The notes beneath the pieces were generated by a model. It was given only the letters and a program-made list of their open reading frames with translations, ran no database searches and was not told the origin of the DNA. 64,000 bases of DNA, taken from positions 45,225 through 109,224 of the forward strand of contig NZ_LQPG01000035.1 of NCBI RefSeq assembly GCF_002102265.1, written 5' to 3'. The stretch comes from Mycolicibacter longobardus (GTDB lineage Bacteria > Actinomycetota > Actinomycetes > Mycobacteriales > Mycobacteriaceae). Shown one piece after another: positions 1-8,248 of this stretch. Within the stretch, counting starts at the first letter, position 1. Every line of letters starts with the position of its first letter. Position numbers and translations under genes: made by a program.

Positions 1-94
1 GCATACCAGGACAGAATCAACATTCACTACAGGGCGATGCACAGAATCTCACGCCACCGACGCATAGCTACCTCACGAGACCGGCGCCCGTCGT

Positions 95-110
95 ATAAAC
101 TCCTGTTTAT
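95..110. promoter_or_regulatory. Palindromic operator, site 1
   Basis: The arms ATAAACT and TGTTTAT are separated by CC, giving a 7+2+7 palindrome with one mismatch. The same architecture recurs at 5745, 13691, 29938, 30731, 33492, 39610 and 42284. TAAACT at 96-101 also fits a TANNNT -10 hexamer placed seven bases before the ATG at 109, so the next gene may have a leaderless transcript with its promoter inside the operator. The repeat is seen directly; operator function is inferred. Confidence 0.6.
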
Positions 111-417
111 GGCCTACGCCAAACAGCCCACGCCGGAGCAAATTCCGGTACTCGAAGAGCTCCATGAGGCGTCTGTGCTGCGCAACCTGGCCTACCGCTT
201 CTACCTCCGGGTCTTCACCCGCGCGCTACGCGCCGGCGTGGGTCCCAGTGTCATCGCCCGCTACGCGCGGATCAGCCCGCAGGCCGCTAACAGCACCCGC
301 AACCGACTCAAGGCGCTTCCCCCGGATGACGACGCCCCGGGCTCTGTCGACGAGGTCCTAGAGCGGATGAAGCGAGACCTTCCTCCACGCTCTAAGCAGC
401 CGCCGAAAAGCAAATAG
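109..417 (+). CDS. Small helix-turn-helix protein, possible regulator
   Basis: This 102-residue basic protein has no family that I can name. Residues about 45-65 (GVGPSVIARYARISPQAANS) read as a helix-turn-helix: a helix, a short turn, then a recognition-like helix followed by basic residues. The C-terminus is rich in Lys, Arg and Pro. I chose the ATG at 109 over the one at 37 because a -10-like TAAACT lies seven bases before it, there is no Shine-Dalgarno sequence, and the residues before 109 have the low-complexity Arg/His look of non-coding DNA. The recurring palindrome overlaps its start codon, so it could repress its own gene and the other genes carrying that palindrome. That link is inference. 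It converges on the gene ending at 468. Confidence 0.6.
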   Translation: MAYAKQPTPEQIPVLEELHEASVLRNLAYRFYLRVFTRALRAGVGPSVIARYARISPQAANSTRNRLKALPPDDDAPGSVDEVLERMKRDLPPRSKQPPKSK

Positions 418-432
418 TCGGCAGGCGACGAA

Positions 433-464
433 CCCCGGCCCTTCCACTCCAGCCGGCGGCCGGG
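433..464. terminator. Possible bidirectional terminator hairpin
   Basis: CCCGGCC (434-440) can pair with GGCCGGG (458-464) across a 17-base loop, between two convergent genes that end at 417 and 468. There is no T-run, which is not unusual for mycobacterial terminators, but the GC-rich context makes chance pairing easy. Confidence 0.3.
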
Positions 465-467
465 CTC

Positions 468-1115
468 TCACCAGCAGGTCAGTCCAGCATCGATCAGCCG
501 GTTGGCATCGTTGACGTAGGCCGCCCGCACATCCGAGGGCTGACGCATCCATTCCCGACCGTGCCGATGCGCCAGCACCGCGGCGATCGCCGTAGCGAAC
601 CGATGACGCCGGACCCCATCGACTGCCGGCGGGCAACTGACAGCGACAGCCGGAGCGGGCGGCGACGGCGCCGGCGCCGGAACGCCGTGCAGCTGCTCGA
701 ACTGCCGCATGTACAGGCGCCGGGCCTGATCGGAAACGCTCACCGCGATCGACACCCACGCATCCCAGTCCTCAGGATCGAGGTTCTCCATCTCCGGCGA
801 GACAGCAACCCCGCCAGCGTGCCCCCAGCCAGGATGGCGAGCCGAGACGAAGTCGATCCACCACTGCATGGCCCGATCGAACTCCGCGGCCTCGACCTCC
901 AGTTCCAGCGAGGGGAACGGGCCCGGGTCGCGGTCCTCCCACAGGGCCGTCATCCCTTGATCGATCAGCGCCGCAGCATCCCGCAGATAGTCCGCTCGCC
1001 CGTTGTCGGACAAGGAATCCCAGTGCCGGCCATGCCCGGAGGCCAGCCGCGTGGCAATCGCCGATTGGAGCACGCGGCGCTGCCCTGTGGCCGGACTCAT
1101 GCTGTCGATGATCAC
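468..1115 (-). CDS. Hypothetical protein with an internal duplication
   Basis: This 215-residue protein is not one I recognise. It starts at a GTG that overlaps the stop of the upstream NlpC/P60 gene by four bases, so the two are probably translated together. Two related segments flank a central region: residues about 19-56, with HGRHWDSLSDNGRADYLRDA, and about 176-213, with HGREWMRQPSDVRAAYVNDA. Both end in LID-Q/A-G-M/L-T. The pattern suggests a duplicated small helical module. The middle contains a Trp-rich acidic stretch and a Pro/Ala linker. No signal peptide or membrane segment is visible, so it is probably cytoplasmic. Its place at the end of the PE/PPE cluster hints at an accessory role there. 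Confidence 0.7.
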   Translation of the reverse strand: MIIDSMSPATGQRRVLQSAIATRLASGHGRHWDSLSDNGRADYLRDAAALIDQGMTALWEDRDPGPFPSLELEVEAAEFDRAMQWWIDFVSARHPGWGHAGGVAVSPEMENLDPEDWDAWVSIAVSVSDQARRLYMRQFEQLHGVPAPAPSPPAPAVAVSCPPAVDGVRRHRFATAIAAVLAHRHGREWMRQPSDVRAAYVNDANRLIDAGLTCW

Positions 1116-2110
1116 GCGACCATCCGGCGGAACTCGCCCGGCCGCAACGGGCTGATCTTCACGGTCTGGCCTGACGACGGCGCTTCAACAACCTGGTTGT
1201 TGCCGATGTAGACCTGGACATGGCCCGGCGGCCGACCAGCCGAATTGGGGAAGAACAGGTCCCCGGGCCGCGCCTGCGCAGCACTGACGGGCACGCCGGC
1301 GGCATATTGAGCCTCAGAGGTGCGCGGGATTTCGTGGCCTGTCGACTGGTAGGTGAGGTAGCGGGACAAGCCGCTGCAGTCGAAGCCGATCTTCTTGTAG
1401 TCGCCGGCTCGATCCGCGGGCCCACCACCATCGCTGATGCCCTGCGAGGGCCCGTCGAGCGCCCCTCCGCCCCACGCGTAGGGAGTGCCCAGGGTCCCGC
1501 GAACCAGCTCTTGCAGCTGGCCGCCCTTCCCTGTCAGCGCCGCGCCCATGGGCTGCGACGCGGGCCCGCCGGTGGCCATCAGCTTGCCGAGCAGCGGCGA
1601 GAGCGCCCCGGCTGGTCCCAGCATGGACTGGATCGGCGCGGAAGCTCCCGACATGGGCATGGCGGGTATGGACGGCATAGACGGCGAACTGGGCGCGGTC
1701 TGCATGGTCGGCATGGGCGACTGGTACTGGCCGGCGCCGGTCAGCTTCGCCAGATCCGAGGCGCTCAGACGCGGAGCGTCCACCCGGCTGGGCCGACCGA
1801 GGCCATCTCCGCGACCGGCACCCGCACGATCCTTGAGGTCCGTGTCCACCTTGCCGGCCCTGTTGCTGTTGGCCCTGTCTTGGTCACCCAGCGCTTCAGC
1901 ACCGGCCTTACCGTTGCGCGACGTCTCCCCGGCACCGTTGAGAGCCTGTTGGGAATTGTTGACCTGACCGTCGACTGCCGCAGCGACGCTGGGGTCCAAC
2001 CCGGACGGGCTCAGCGGCAGGGAGCCGCCGGCGGCGGCGAACTGGCCACCGAGCTTCGCCAGCGTGCCAGCGGCTTCTGCGGGGTTGACCCGAATCTCCG
2101 GAGATGTCAT
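1112..2110 (-). CDS. NlpC/P60 peptidoglycan endopeptidase
   Basis: The C-terminal ~130 residues of this 332-residue protein are an NlpC/P60 domain. The catalytic Cys is C245 in FDCSGL, the His is H297 in GHVQVYIG, and VVEAP supplies a third polar residue, Glu, as described for mycobacterial Rip enzymes. Family members cut peptide bonds in peptidoglycan stems. Residues 1-100 look like a helical hairpin of the ESX-associated kind, followed by a Met/Pro/Ser-rich linker (about 115-165). No Sec signal peptide is evident, so export through the ESX machine or the conjugation apparatus is more likely. It lies downstream of the PE/PPE cluster and is coupled to the gene that follows. The N-terminal hairpin resembles that of the transglycosylase at 34775-35809. 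Confidence 0.9.
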   Translation of the reverse strand: MTSPEIRVNPAEAAGTLAKLGGQFAAAGGSLPLSPSGLDPSVAAAVDGQVNNSQQALNGAGETSRNGKAGAEALGDQDRANSNRAGKVDTDLKDRAGAGRGDGLGRPSRVDAPRLSASDLAKLTGAGQYQSPMPTMQTAPSSPSMPSIPAMPMSGASAPIQSMLGPAGALSPLLGKLMATGGPASQPMGAALTGKGGQLQELVRGTLGTPYAWGGGALDGPSQGISDGGGPADRAGDYKKIGFDCSGLSRYLTYQSTGHEIPRTSEAQYAAGVPVSAAQARPGDLFFPNSAGRPPGHVQVYIGNNQVVEAPSSGQTVKISPLRPGEFRRMVA

Positions 2111-2151
2111 CTGTGCACCGTGCCCTCGAACTTCACCGTCGCCACGGTGGC

Positions 2152-2496
2152 TCAGATGTTGGCGATCTTGGCGGCGTTGGACTGTTCCTGGTGCTCAATC
2201 CCGTCAGCGATCTTGATCAGGACCTCGGCGTCACGAGCGACGTTGGCCTTGAGCAGCTCGATGTTCTTGACCACGTTGCCGTTGGCTGTCCCCAGCGCCT
2301 CCAGCAGCGGCGAGAAATACGGCGCCGGACTCTGATCGATCGTGCCGAGGGCGGCTTCGCGCTCCGTGGTCTCATGCACGCTCTTGGCGTCGAGCAGCAC
2401 GGAGTCGATCTCATCCACCAGGCCTTGCAAGGTTGCCGCGGTGGTACGCAGCGTGTCGGGGTGCGCCTTGATTTCCAAGGCATTCGGCTCGCTCAT
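2152..2496 (-). CDS. Small helical ESX-associated protein
   Basis: This 114-residue acidic protein starts at an ATG preceded by AGGGGGG with eight-base spacing. It is predicted almost entirely helical, with a central break near SPAPYFSP, the size and shape of a WXG100-like helical hairpin, although it has no W-x-G motif. Its place between the PE/PPE genes and the NlpC/P60 gene suggests an ESX substrate or a substrate chaperone. I cannot assign a named family. Confidence 0.75.
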   Translation of the reverse strand: MSEPNALEIKAHPDTLRTTAATLQGLVDEIDSVLLDAKSVHETTEREAALGTIDQSPAPYFSPLLEALGTANGNVVKNIELLKANVARDAEVLIKIADGIEHQEQSNAAKIANI

Positions 2497-2546
2497 GCGT
2501 ATTCCCCCCTATTAGGTCTCGTACGAAATCAAGATTATCTGACCGG

Positions 2547-2903
2547 TCATTCCGTTTGAGTGCGTGGCGCGACAGGCGCCCTCATTGTTTGGGGCGTTCC
2601 CGCGGCGGCAACCGCCATTGGTGCAAAACCGGGATTTGCCTTGGACAGGTAGGTGATCCAGCGGATTGTCCCGCCGATGACGAATAGCAGGCCCAGCAGT
2701 GACACCAGGGTGTGCGCGTCAACACCGACAGCGGGATAGGCCAGCGGGAACGCGACGATGTTCGGCTGGCCGGCCGGCGTTGCGATGTTGAGCAAAACCC
2801 ACACGCTGGAGATGGCTGGGACGTAAGCACCCAGTGCCCAAACGATCAGAGCAAGAACAATCGCAGCCATCCACCACGGTCGGCCAGTCCCACCGGTACC
2901 CAT
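2547..2903 (-). CDS. Small membrane protein, two transmembrane segments
   Basis: This 118-residue protein has hydrophobic segments at about 11-34 and 65-84. A short extracytoplasmic loop rich in Pro and Ala lies between them, and the soluble tail of about 30 residues ends in polar residues. It starts at an ATG 55 bases after the PPE stop, without a strong ribosome-binding site, so it may depend on translation from upstream. It is conserved in position within the PE-PPE-wall hydrolase cluster here, but I recognise no family. Confidence 0.7.
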   Translation of the reverse strand: MGTGGTGRPWWMAAIVLALIVWALGAYVPAISSVWVLLNIATPAGQPNIVAFPLAYPAVGVDAHTLVSLLGLLFVIGGTIRWITYLSKANPGFAPMAVAAAGTPQTMRAPVAPRTQTE

Positions 2904-2958
2904 GGTTAGTCAGCCTACGCCGCCAATACCGCCATTCCTGACTGCAAAATCCCGCTGT

Positions 2959-4215
2959 TTAGGCGTCTTTGAACAATTCGTTGGCCTCGCGCTCCTCAGC
3001 GGAAAGCGTCGCCGTCACGGGCTGTGCCGCCATAATTCCATCGCCGGACTTGCGGGCACCCCCACCAGCCTGCGCCCCCGCGGCATGCGGCGCCATGCCG
3101 CCTCCGCCGTAGAGCCCTCCGTTGCCGCCGGCCGCGGGCGTTACAGCCAACTCAGATCCCTTGGCGGCCACACCGGAGAACACGGGCTGGCTCCGCGCCG
3201 CTGGACCGGAGGCACCCATGTAGGCGCTGTGGCCCATCATGGACCCGCCCAGGCCGCCACCGAAGCCTCCAGGCGCGAAACCGCCCGCCGCCCCACTGCT
3301 GGAAACGAGACTGCCTTCAAATCCGGACGCTACTGGCCCACCCATGCCGAACGCGCTCGCATCGGTGGGGTTCATCCCGCCGCCGAGACTGGAAATCAGC
3401 GACTGGAACGGAGACATCAGCGACTGCGCGGGCCCGCCGAGCTGCCCGCCGAGGCTGCTGACCTGGCCCAGTGCTTGCCCGGGCATAGACATGAACTGCC
3501 CTGCACTGCCCATCAGGCTCGACATCTGCGACGACATCGGCCCTTCGGCGGCCGAGCCGGCCTGCGTGGCTGCTCCCACCGATTGGCTGAGGCCTTGCAT
3601 CGACCCCTGGCTTGCCGCGCCGATCGCGCCCTTGGCTGCCGCGCGGGCAGCGGCGTCGCCCAGCCCGGCGGCCGAGGAGGCCAGGGAAGCCAGCGGTGGC
3701 GGCGGGCGGGTCGGTTTGGGCAGCGTCGCAGTGGTGACTTCGCCGTCGTAGGTCATCATCGTCGAGGCGTTCTGGCCCCAGAATTCGGCGTATTCGGCAT
3801 TCAGTGCGGCGATGAGTCCGGAGTTGCAGCCCATGAAGTTCGTGGCTTCTGCGACCATCTCCGAGATCCGGTTCTGGTTGACCTCGGGCAGCGGGATCAT
3901 GGAGGCTTCGCCGGCGGCATACGCAGTGGCGACCGCGGTGCAGGCTGCGGCGTTGAGGGCCGCGATCATCTCCATTTCGACGAGCCATTCGCCGAATGCC
4001 ATGGCTGAGGCGGCCATGGCGGTTGGCGCCTCACCCAGCCAGTTGATGCCCATGGTGGCGACCTGCGCGGCGAACACGCCCATGGCAGATCCGACCATCG
4101 CACCGAACGACATCCACATTTCGGCGGAGGCCATCCAGGTAGCGGGCCCGGTTCCAGCTTCGTAGCGGCCAGCGTTGATCTCCGGGATATAGCCGCCCCA
4201 GGGTTCAGTCGGCAC
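2959..4215 (-). CDS. PPE-family protein
   Basis: The first ~175 residues of this 418-residue protein match the PPE helical domain. YIPEINAGRYEAGTGP stands where the usual PPE-x-N-S-x-R-x-Y-x-G-P-G lies, and EFWGQNASTMMTYDG stands at the helix-turn-helix tip where family members have a W-x-x-x-A-x-x-M-x-x-Y motif. The diagnostic Pro-Pro-Glu is therefore Ile-Pro-Glu. The remaining ~240 residues are Gly/Met/Ser/Pro-rich with no repeated PGRS or MPTR pattern. PPE proteins pair with a PE partner, are bound by EspG and leave through an ESX system; the PE and espG genes sit immediately upstream. The start is a GTG with AAGGGGG eight bases before it. Confidence 0.9.
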   Translation of the reverse strand: MPTEPWGGYIPEINAGRYEAGTGPATWMASAEMWMSFGAMVGSAMGVFAAQVATMGINWLGEAPTAMAASAMAFGEWLVEMEMIAALNAAACTAVATAYAAGEASMIPLPEVNQNRISEMVAEATNFMGCNSGLIAALNAEYAEFWGQNASTMMTYDGEVTTATLPKPTRPPPPLASLASSAAGLGDAAARAAAKGAIGAASQGSMQGLSQSVGAATQAGSAAEGPMSSQMSSLMGSAGQFMSMPGQALGQVSSLGGQLGGPAQSLMSPFQSLISSLGGGMNPTDASAFGMGGPVASGFEGSLVSSSGAAGGFAPGGFGGGLGGSMMGHSAYMGASGPAARSQPVFSGVAAKGSELAVTPAAGGNGGLYGGGGMAPHAAGAQAGGGARKSGDGIMAAQPVTATLSAEEREANELFKDA

Positions 4216-4354
4216 TCACTTGCCCCCTTCGTGCTGAATCACGCCAGACCCACACGTCGCCCTGCCCCTCAGGCCAGAGACTTCGTGTTTGCCCACTTCA
4301 ATCGTGGGAACCGCACACCAACCCTCGGCGACAGTGCCCCTGTTGCGAAGCGGC

Positions 4355-4660
4355 CTAGATCAGGCTCATCGCCGCGTTGCCAGCATCGGTGATCTCCGTG
4401 CCAGCGCTGGAGGCGAGGATCGCGCCGTTGAGTTCCATCATCTGCTCAATGCCAGCGAGGAAGTTCGTCGCATACGTTGCTGAACCGGCCTGCTGCTGCC
4501 CCATCGCCAGCGCGGATGCACTCTCGGCGCCGGGCGGCATGATGGCCATCGCGGTGGCCTGGTTGGCGGCGCAGAAGGCCCCCAGCGCGCCCTGGATCCC
4601 TTGCAGGACCCCGACTGATCCGGCGACACCCGCGAAACTGGTCATCCCGACGACACCCAT
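4355..4660 (-). CDS. PE-family protein, PE domain only
   Basis: This 101-residue protein has the length and spacing of a lone PE domain. There is an N-terminal helix with VGVLQGIQGALGAF, a loop at IMPPGAESASAL (usually V-x-P-A-A-D-x-V-S-x-L), and a second helix. It should form a two-helix partner for the PPE protein encoded 139 bases downstream. The usual YxxxD/E secretion signal after the second helix is not visible; the corresponding place reads SAGTEITDAG, with Ser for Tyr. The ATG at 4660 has a good ribosome-binding site (GGGGAAGGGG). EspG is encoded directly upstream. Confidence 0.88.
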   Translation of the reverse strand: MGVVGMTSFAGVAGSVGVLQGIQGALGAFCAANQATAMAIMPPGAESASALAMGQQQAGSATYATNFLAGIEQMMELNGAILASSAGTEITDAGNAAMSLI

Positions 4661-4764
4661 TGGTTTCCCCTTCCCCGAAAACGAACTGGGCTCTAAGTAC
4701 GTTCACCACAATAACGCACCGTGGTCCCAGAACAATGGGTTCCTGTTGCAGGTCGCCCTGCTTT

Positions 4765-5706
4765 TTAGCGGGTGACTATATCGTCGGGATCTGCCATATC
4801 GATGCCGCTTCGAAGTGCCTCGATCGCCGAAGACACATTCTCAGGTGTGGCCGGCTCGTAGTTGACCCATTGCCGGCCATCAAGACCACGGACGGGATAG
4901 CTGACCACAGCCCCTGTCTTCGTCCCGCCGAAGAACATCACACCGGCCGCGTTGGACTTGGCGGTTTCAAGACCCGTCGAGGATCGTCTACTGGCGGTGA
5001 GCTGGGCCAACGCGACGTTGTCCTGGCTGAGCAGATCCCCCAACGCTGCCGCCGCTGACGGGGCCGCGCCCGCGGCCTGCAACGTTGCCACCGCTTCCGA
5101 GGTCTCTTTCTTACGAGTCTTCGGGTCGGCGTTGCGCCGGCCGATGGAGTCGGCATCCGGGGCCGGGATCGACACCCTGGCCATGGGGTATGGCGGCCAG
5201 CGGCAGCCGGGATCGAGAATGGCCAGCACGATCTTGCCCACCTGCAGATGCAACTCCGCGTCACGCTGGCTGGAAGTGGGATCGGAGTAGATGTTCATCT
5301 CCCCGCCAGCGAGAACGGTCGTGGTCACCGTGTGGCCACTGACCCCGACCAGGAACGGCACTCGGGGGATGTCGCGTACGGCATATTGCACCCCGTACTG
5401 CAGAAATTCCTCGGGCAGATCCGCAGTGACAGGCCGCCGCTCGTTGTAGAGCAGAAGCAGGCCCCAGATCGCCCAGTCGTAGCGGGTGACACCGGCGAAG
5501 AGCTCTTGCGCCTCAGGGACGAGTTGGCTGGTGCGGCCATCGACAACGCCCCACCTGATGAGGTCATCCCACAGGTGTGGCCCCTGGTCGAACACGGGCA
5601 TCGGCCCCAACTCGACAGGCAATCGATCAAGCAACCCCCGTCGGTAGAGCTCGATGAAATGCCGCTGGTCGAACCGGTCCCGACCTGGACCGCCGCCGTC
5701 GCTCAC
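4765..5706 (-). CDS. espG: EspG, ESX substrate chaperone
   Basis: This 313-residue protein belongs to the EspG family of cytosolic chaperones. Known members hold PE-PPE dimers soluble by binding the tip of the PPE protein and deliver them to the ESX machine. The recognisable features are the mixed alpha/beta N-terminal half with VTRYDWAIWGLLLLY and RDIPRVPFLVGVSG, and the C-terminal GAVVSYPVRGLDGRQWVNYEP segment with a late helix. The length is close to the family's 280-300. The start is a GTG with GGAAGG seven bases upstream. It leads the leftward PE/PPE cluster, and one of the recurring palindromes lies 39-54 bases before the start, so it is probably part of the shared regulon. Confidence 0.88.
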   Translation of the reverse strand: MSDGGGPGRDRFDQRHFIELYRRGLLDRLPVELGPMPVFDQGPHLWDDLIRWGVVDGRTSQLVPEAQELFAGVTRYDWAIWGLLLLYNERRPVTADLPEEFLQYGVQYAVRDIPRVPFLVGVSGHTVTTTVLAGGEMNIYSDPTSSQRDAELHLQVGKIVLAILDPGCRWPPYPMARVSIPAPDADSIGRRNADPKTRKKETSEAVATLQAAGAAPSAAAALGDLLSQDNVALAQLTASRRSSTGLETAKSNAAGVMFFGGTKTGAVVSYPVRGLDGRQWVNYEPATPENVSSAIEALRSGIDMADPDDIVTR

Positions 5707-5744
5707 CGTTGTCGCCTTCCTGCCGCGTCATTGCACCACGAACC

Positions 5745-5760
5745 CTAAACTGAAGTTTAG
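5745..5760. promoter_or_regulatory. Palindromic operator, site 2 (perfect)
   Basis: CTAAACT-GA-AGTTTAG is a perfect 7+2+7 palindrome and the best copy of the recurring site. It lies in the gap between the divergent espG gene (start 5706) and the rightward gene from 5770, so one bound regulator could control both. Each arm contains TAAACT, which fits a -10 hexamer on either strand. Confidence 0.7.
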
Positions 5761-5769
5761 CCTTGGCGT

Positions 5770-6531
5770 ATGGGGGTTTCGCTGCTGCTACACCGGGTTC
5801 GGGCCGGAATGTCGACGACCGGACCAGTTTTCAACATCGCGCTGCGCATTTTGGTCAGGCAACGCACCCACCTACAGCGACGTCTGGTCATGGTCATGGC
5901 CGCCGCGGCCACCATGGTGATGGCGGCGGTCATCGTCGTCTTTCAAGCACCGGTGATGATTGCCAATATCGCTGTAGCCACAGTGTTCGGCGATTCCGAC
6001 ATCCCTGGCTTCGCGGCTGGCGTGCCCGCCTCCGACCAGTGCGTCGCCGCCCCCACAGCCACCGCGGCGGTATCCGCTCCCCCGCCCGCCGGCGAAGTCT
6101 CCGATGACGCCCCGCCTGCCGCCAGCCCTGGTGAACAGTCACCGGCAGCCGAGACCACACCCGCAGCGAGCGCCTCGGAGCTCATCGGCCAGATCCCCGT
6201 CGGCGCCGACGTCGATGTCGCTACCGCATGGTTGCTGTTTCGCCTCGCGCACCCGGCCGAGCCCGCTGTCTCCGACTACCGCGACTTCGCCGCCGCCTAC
6301 GCGATCACCCGGCAGTCAATGTCGTTGCACGCCACCGCGGTTGATGTTGCTGCCACGATGGACCCCGGCGCTGACTACTCGCCATACCTACTGTTGGCCC
6401 AGGCCGCCGTGTACCGGCTGTTGAGGCACGGTTCTGTGACGGCAACCGACCAGCAGTCCGCGGATCTCGTCCGCGGTTTGGCCGCGACCTGTGCGGGCCC
6501 CGAACGCTGGCCCCTTACTTCACGTTCTTGA
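5770..6531 (+). CDS. Membrane-anchored protein with exported domain
   Basis: This protein has up to 253 residues. A basic N-terminus leads into one transmembrane segment (about 41-58, VMAAAATMVMAAVIVVFQ), then an Ala/Pro-rich linker (about 90-140). A soluble domain of about 110 residues follows, with IPVGADVDVATAWLLFRLAH and SPYLLLAQAAVYRLL, and is probably outside the membrane. The start is uncertain: ATG at 5770, directly after the palindrome and without a ribosome-binding site, or ATG at 5809. I recognise no family. It is transcribed away from espG and converges on eccE; the shared palindrome suggests co-regulation with the secretion genes. Confidence 0.65.
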   Translation: MGVSLLLHRVRAGMSTTGPVFNIALRILVRQRTHLQRRLVMVMAAAATMVMAAVIVVFQAPVMIANIAVATVFGDSDIPGFAAGVPASDQCVAAPTATAAVSAPPPAGEVSDDAPPAASPGEQSPAAETTPAASASELIGQIPVGADVDVATAWLLFRLAHPAEPAVSDYRDFAAAYAITRQSMSLHATAVDVAATMDPGADYSPYLLLAQAAVYRLLRHGSVTATDQQSADLVRGLAATCAGPERWPLTSRS

Positions 6532-6634
6532 TCCCACTCACTGGCCCACATTGTCGACTCGTCACGCCAGTGAGCCGCGCGCCGATATGCGCAGACCGTC
6601 TGTGAAGCAGCTACCGCCCGGCGGCCGCAACACT

Positions 6635-8248
6635 TCAGCGGCCAGGTGCTGTCGCATGGCTCGGCGCGGCGTGACGGCCCTTAGGCTCCCGCGCGCGCAC
6701 CGTGAAGATGGCTTCCTCCGCGTTCGACACCAGCCACCGGTACCGGGTTTGTCCAGCGGGCGTGGTCAACAGACACTCATCGGGGCCGGCCACGATGCCG
6801 TACTCAAGCCGCCGGGGCTGGGAGGTCATCCAGACCAGCCGCACCTGAGTGGGCCGGGACTGACGGGCCAGGCCTTCCTGCGTGCTCAACACGATGTCAG
6901 CTTCGGGGCGTTGCCCGTAGCTGGCGCCGATGCTGCGGGCGAACGCTTTCCATTCATCCCCGGGGATATCGATGTTGATGCTCAGGCCACTGGTGGACAA
7001 ACGCAACAGCAGCTGTTGGCACAGTGCGCCCGGGGCAATCAGGTAGAAGGGGTCGCTGCCGACCGAGAAGTTGACGAACACCTGTGCGCGGGTCTTGGTC
7101 AGCCCAACGAAGGTTCCCACTCCCCCGGCCTGCAGCGGAACCGGGAACTCCTCGTCACGGGAAAACGACTTGCCGGGAACCGCGGAGGTCGGTGCGGTGC
7201 GCAGCCCCGGGATGGCCGCGGTCAAGATGGCGGCCTGCTGGCCATACTCACGACGCAGCCCGGTGGCTCGCACGGTTTTGAGGGCAGCAGGATCATTGTT
7301 GAGGTAGCCGAGGTAGAGCTCGGCGTGGTCGCTGCCGTCGCGCTGGCGGGTCAGACGCAGGACCTCGAGGTGGCGATGGGTGTTCAGCTTGAGCCACTCA
7401 GAGTAGTTTCCCGATGTCCACGCTGAACTGGCCGGGGTGAACACCGATGCTTGCATGGCGGAGGCACCGCAGGAGCCCCAGTGCTCGTTGTCCACCTGCT
7501 CGATCAGTTCCGCACCGACCTTCTCTTGGAAGGCTTCCAGCTCGGCCCGACTGAGCAGCAGGGCATTCCAGCCCAGCTTCTGCAGCCGCCGGCGGATGCG
7601 ATCGGCCGCAACGGTTACGGTCCGGCTGAGGCCTACGGCAACACCGTTGGTGCTCTGCCGCGCATACACACTGTCCAAGGACCCGTCCAGCGCCACACTG
7701 ACTTCCAGCACTGTGCTGCCGTAGAGCATGGCACCGATCGGGCCCACCGCGGTGTGGGCAATGGTCGCCGCCTGGGAGGTGTCGACGTACTTGTGCGCGA
7801 ACGTCAACACACTGACGTGGTCGCAGGCGATGTCGAACTGGGTGAGTTCTTCACGGATCGCGTCGATCGGGATCGAGCGGATGGTCGACTCGTCCTCGGA
7901 TCCAATGACGGTGACCTCGTATGGCTGCGGACGCAACGCGATGTACACACTGGCCTGACGCCCATCCCAGGTGTGCCCCACGTCCGACGTCGAGTACACA
8001 CTGATGGGCTCATGTGCGCCACGCCTATAGGTGAACCGACGCCCCAGCCAGCCCAACAGGGTTCGTGACCGGTAGGCGATAACCCCGGTCAGCACCGCGA
8101 CGCCTGCAGTCGCGCCCCCGACTTCTACGATCTGCTGGTCGTCGAGCTTCAGCAGTGCAGCGACCATCACTGCGATCAGCACGGCAGTGGCCAGGAACCA
8201 CACGTTGGCGGTACCGAACTGAATGCCCCAGCGGCGATCTCGTCTCAT
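6635..8248 (-). CDS. eccE: EccE, ESX membrane component
   Basis: This 537-residue protein is the last gene of the eccD-mycP-eccE run, as in many ESX loci. Two transmembrane segments near the N-terminus (about 15-33 and 43-62) are followed by a large soluble domain. This is the EccE topology, in which EccE sits at the edge of the ESX inner-membrane complex. The segment GRQASVYIALRPQPYEVTVIG is typical of the family's conserved core. Its ATG overlaps the mycP stop by four bases, so the two are translationally coupled. Confidence 0.9.
   Translation of the reverse strand: MRRDRRWGIQFGTANVWFLATAVLIAVMVAALLKLDDQQIVEVGGATAGVAVLTGVIAYRSRTLLGWLGRRFTYRRGAHEPISVYSTSDVGHTWDGRQASVYIALRPQPYEVTVIGSEDESTIRSIPIDAIREELTQFDIACDHVSVLTFAHKYVDTSQAATIAHTAVGPIGAMLYGSTVLEVSVALDGSLDSVYARQSTNGVAVGLSRTVTVAADRIRRRLQKLGWNALLLSRAELEAFQEKVGAELIEQVDNEHWGSCGASAMQASVFTPASSAWTSGNYSEWLKLNTHRHLEVLRLTRQRDGSDHAELYLGYLNNDPAALKTVRATGLRREYGQQAAILTAAIPGLRTAPTSAVPGKSFSRDEEFPVPLQAGGVGTFVGLTKTRAQVFVNFSVGSDPFYLIAPGALCQQLLLRLSTSGLSINIDIPGDEWKAFARSIGASYGQRPEADIVLSTQEGLARQSRPTQVRLVWMTSQPRRLEYGIVAGPDECLLTTPAGQTRYRWLVSNAEEAIFTVRAREPKGRHAAPSHATAPGR

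Noticed and set aside
1112..2110. Glu instead of His as third active-site residue in NlpC/P60, first taken as unusual
   Set aside because: A Cys-His-Glu triad is described for mycobacterial Rip-type enzymes, so it is expected.
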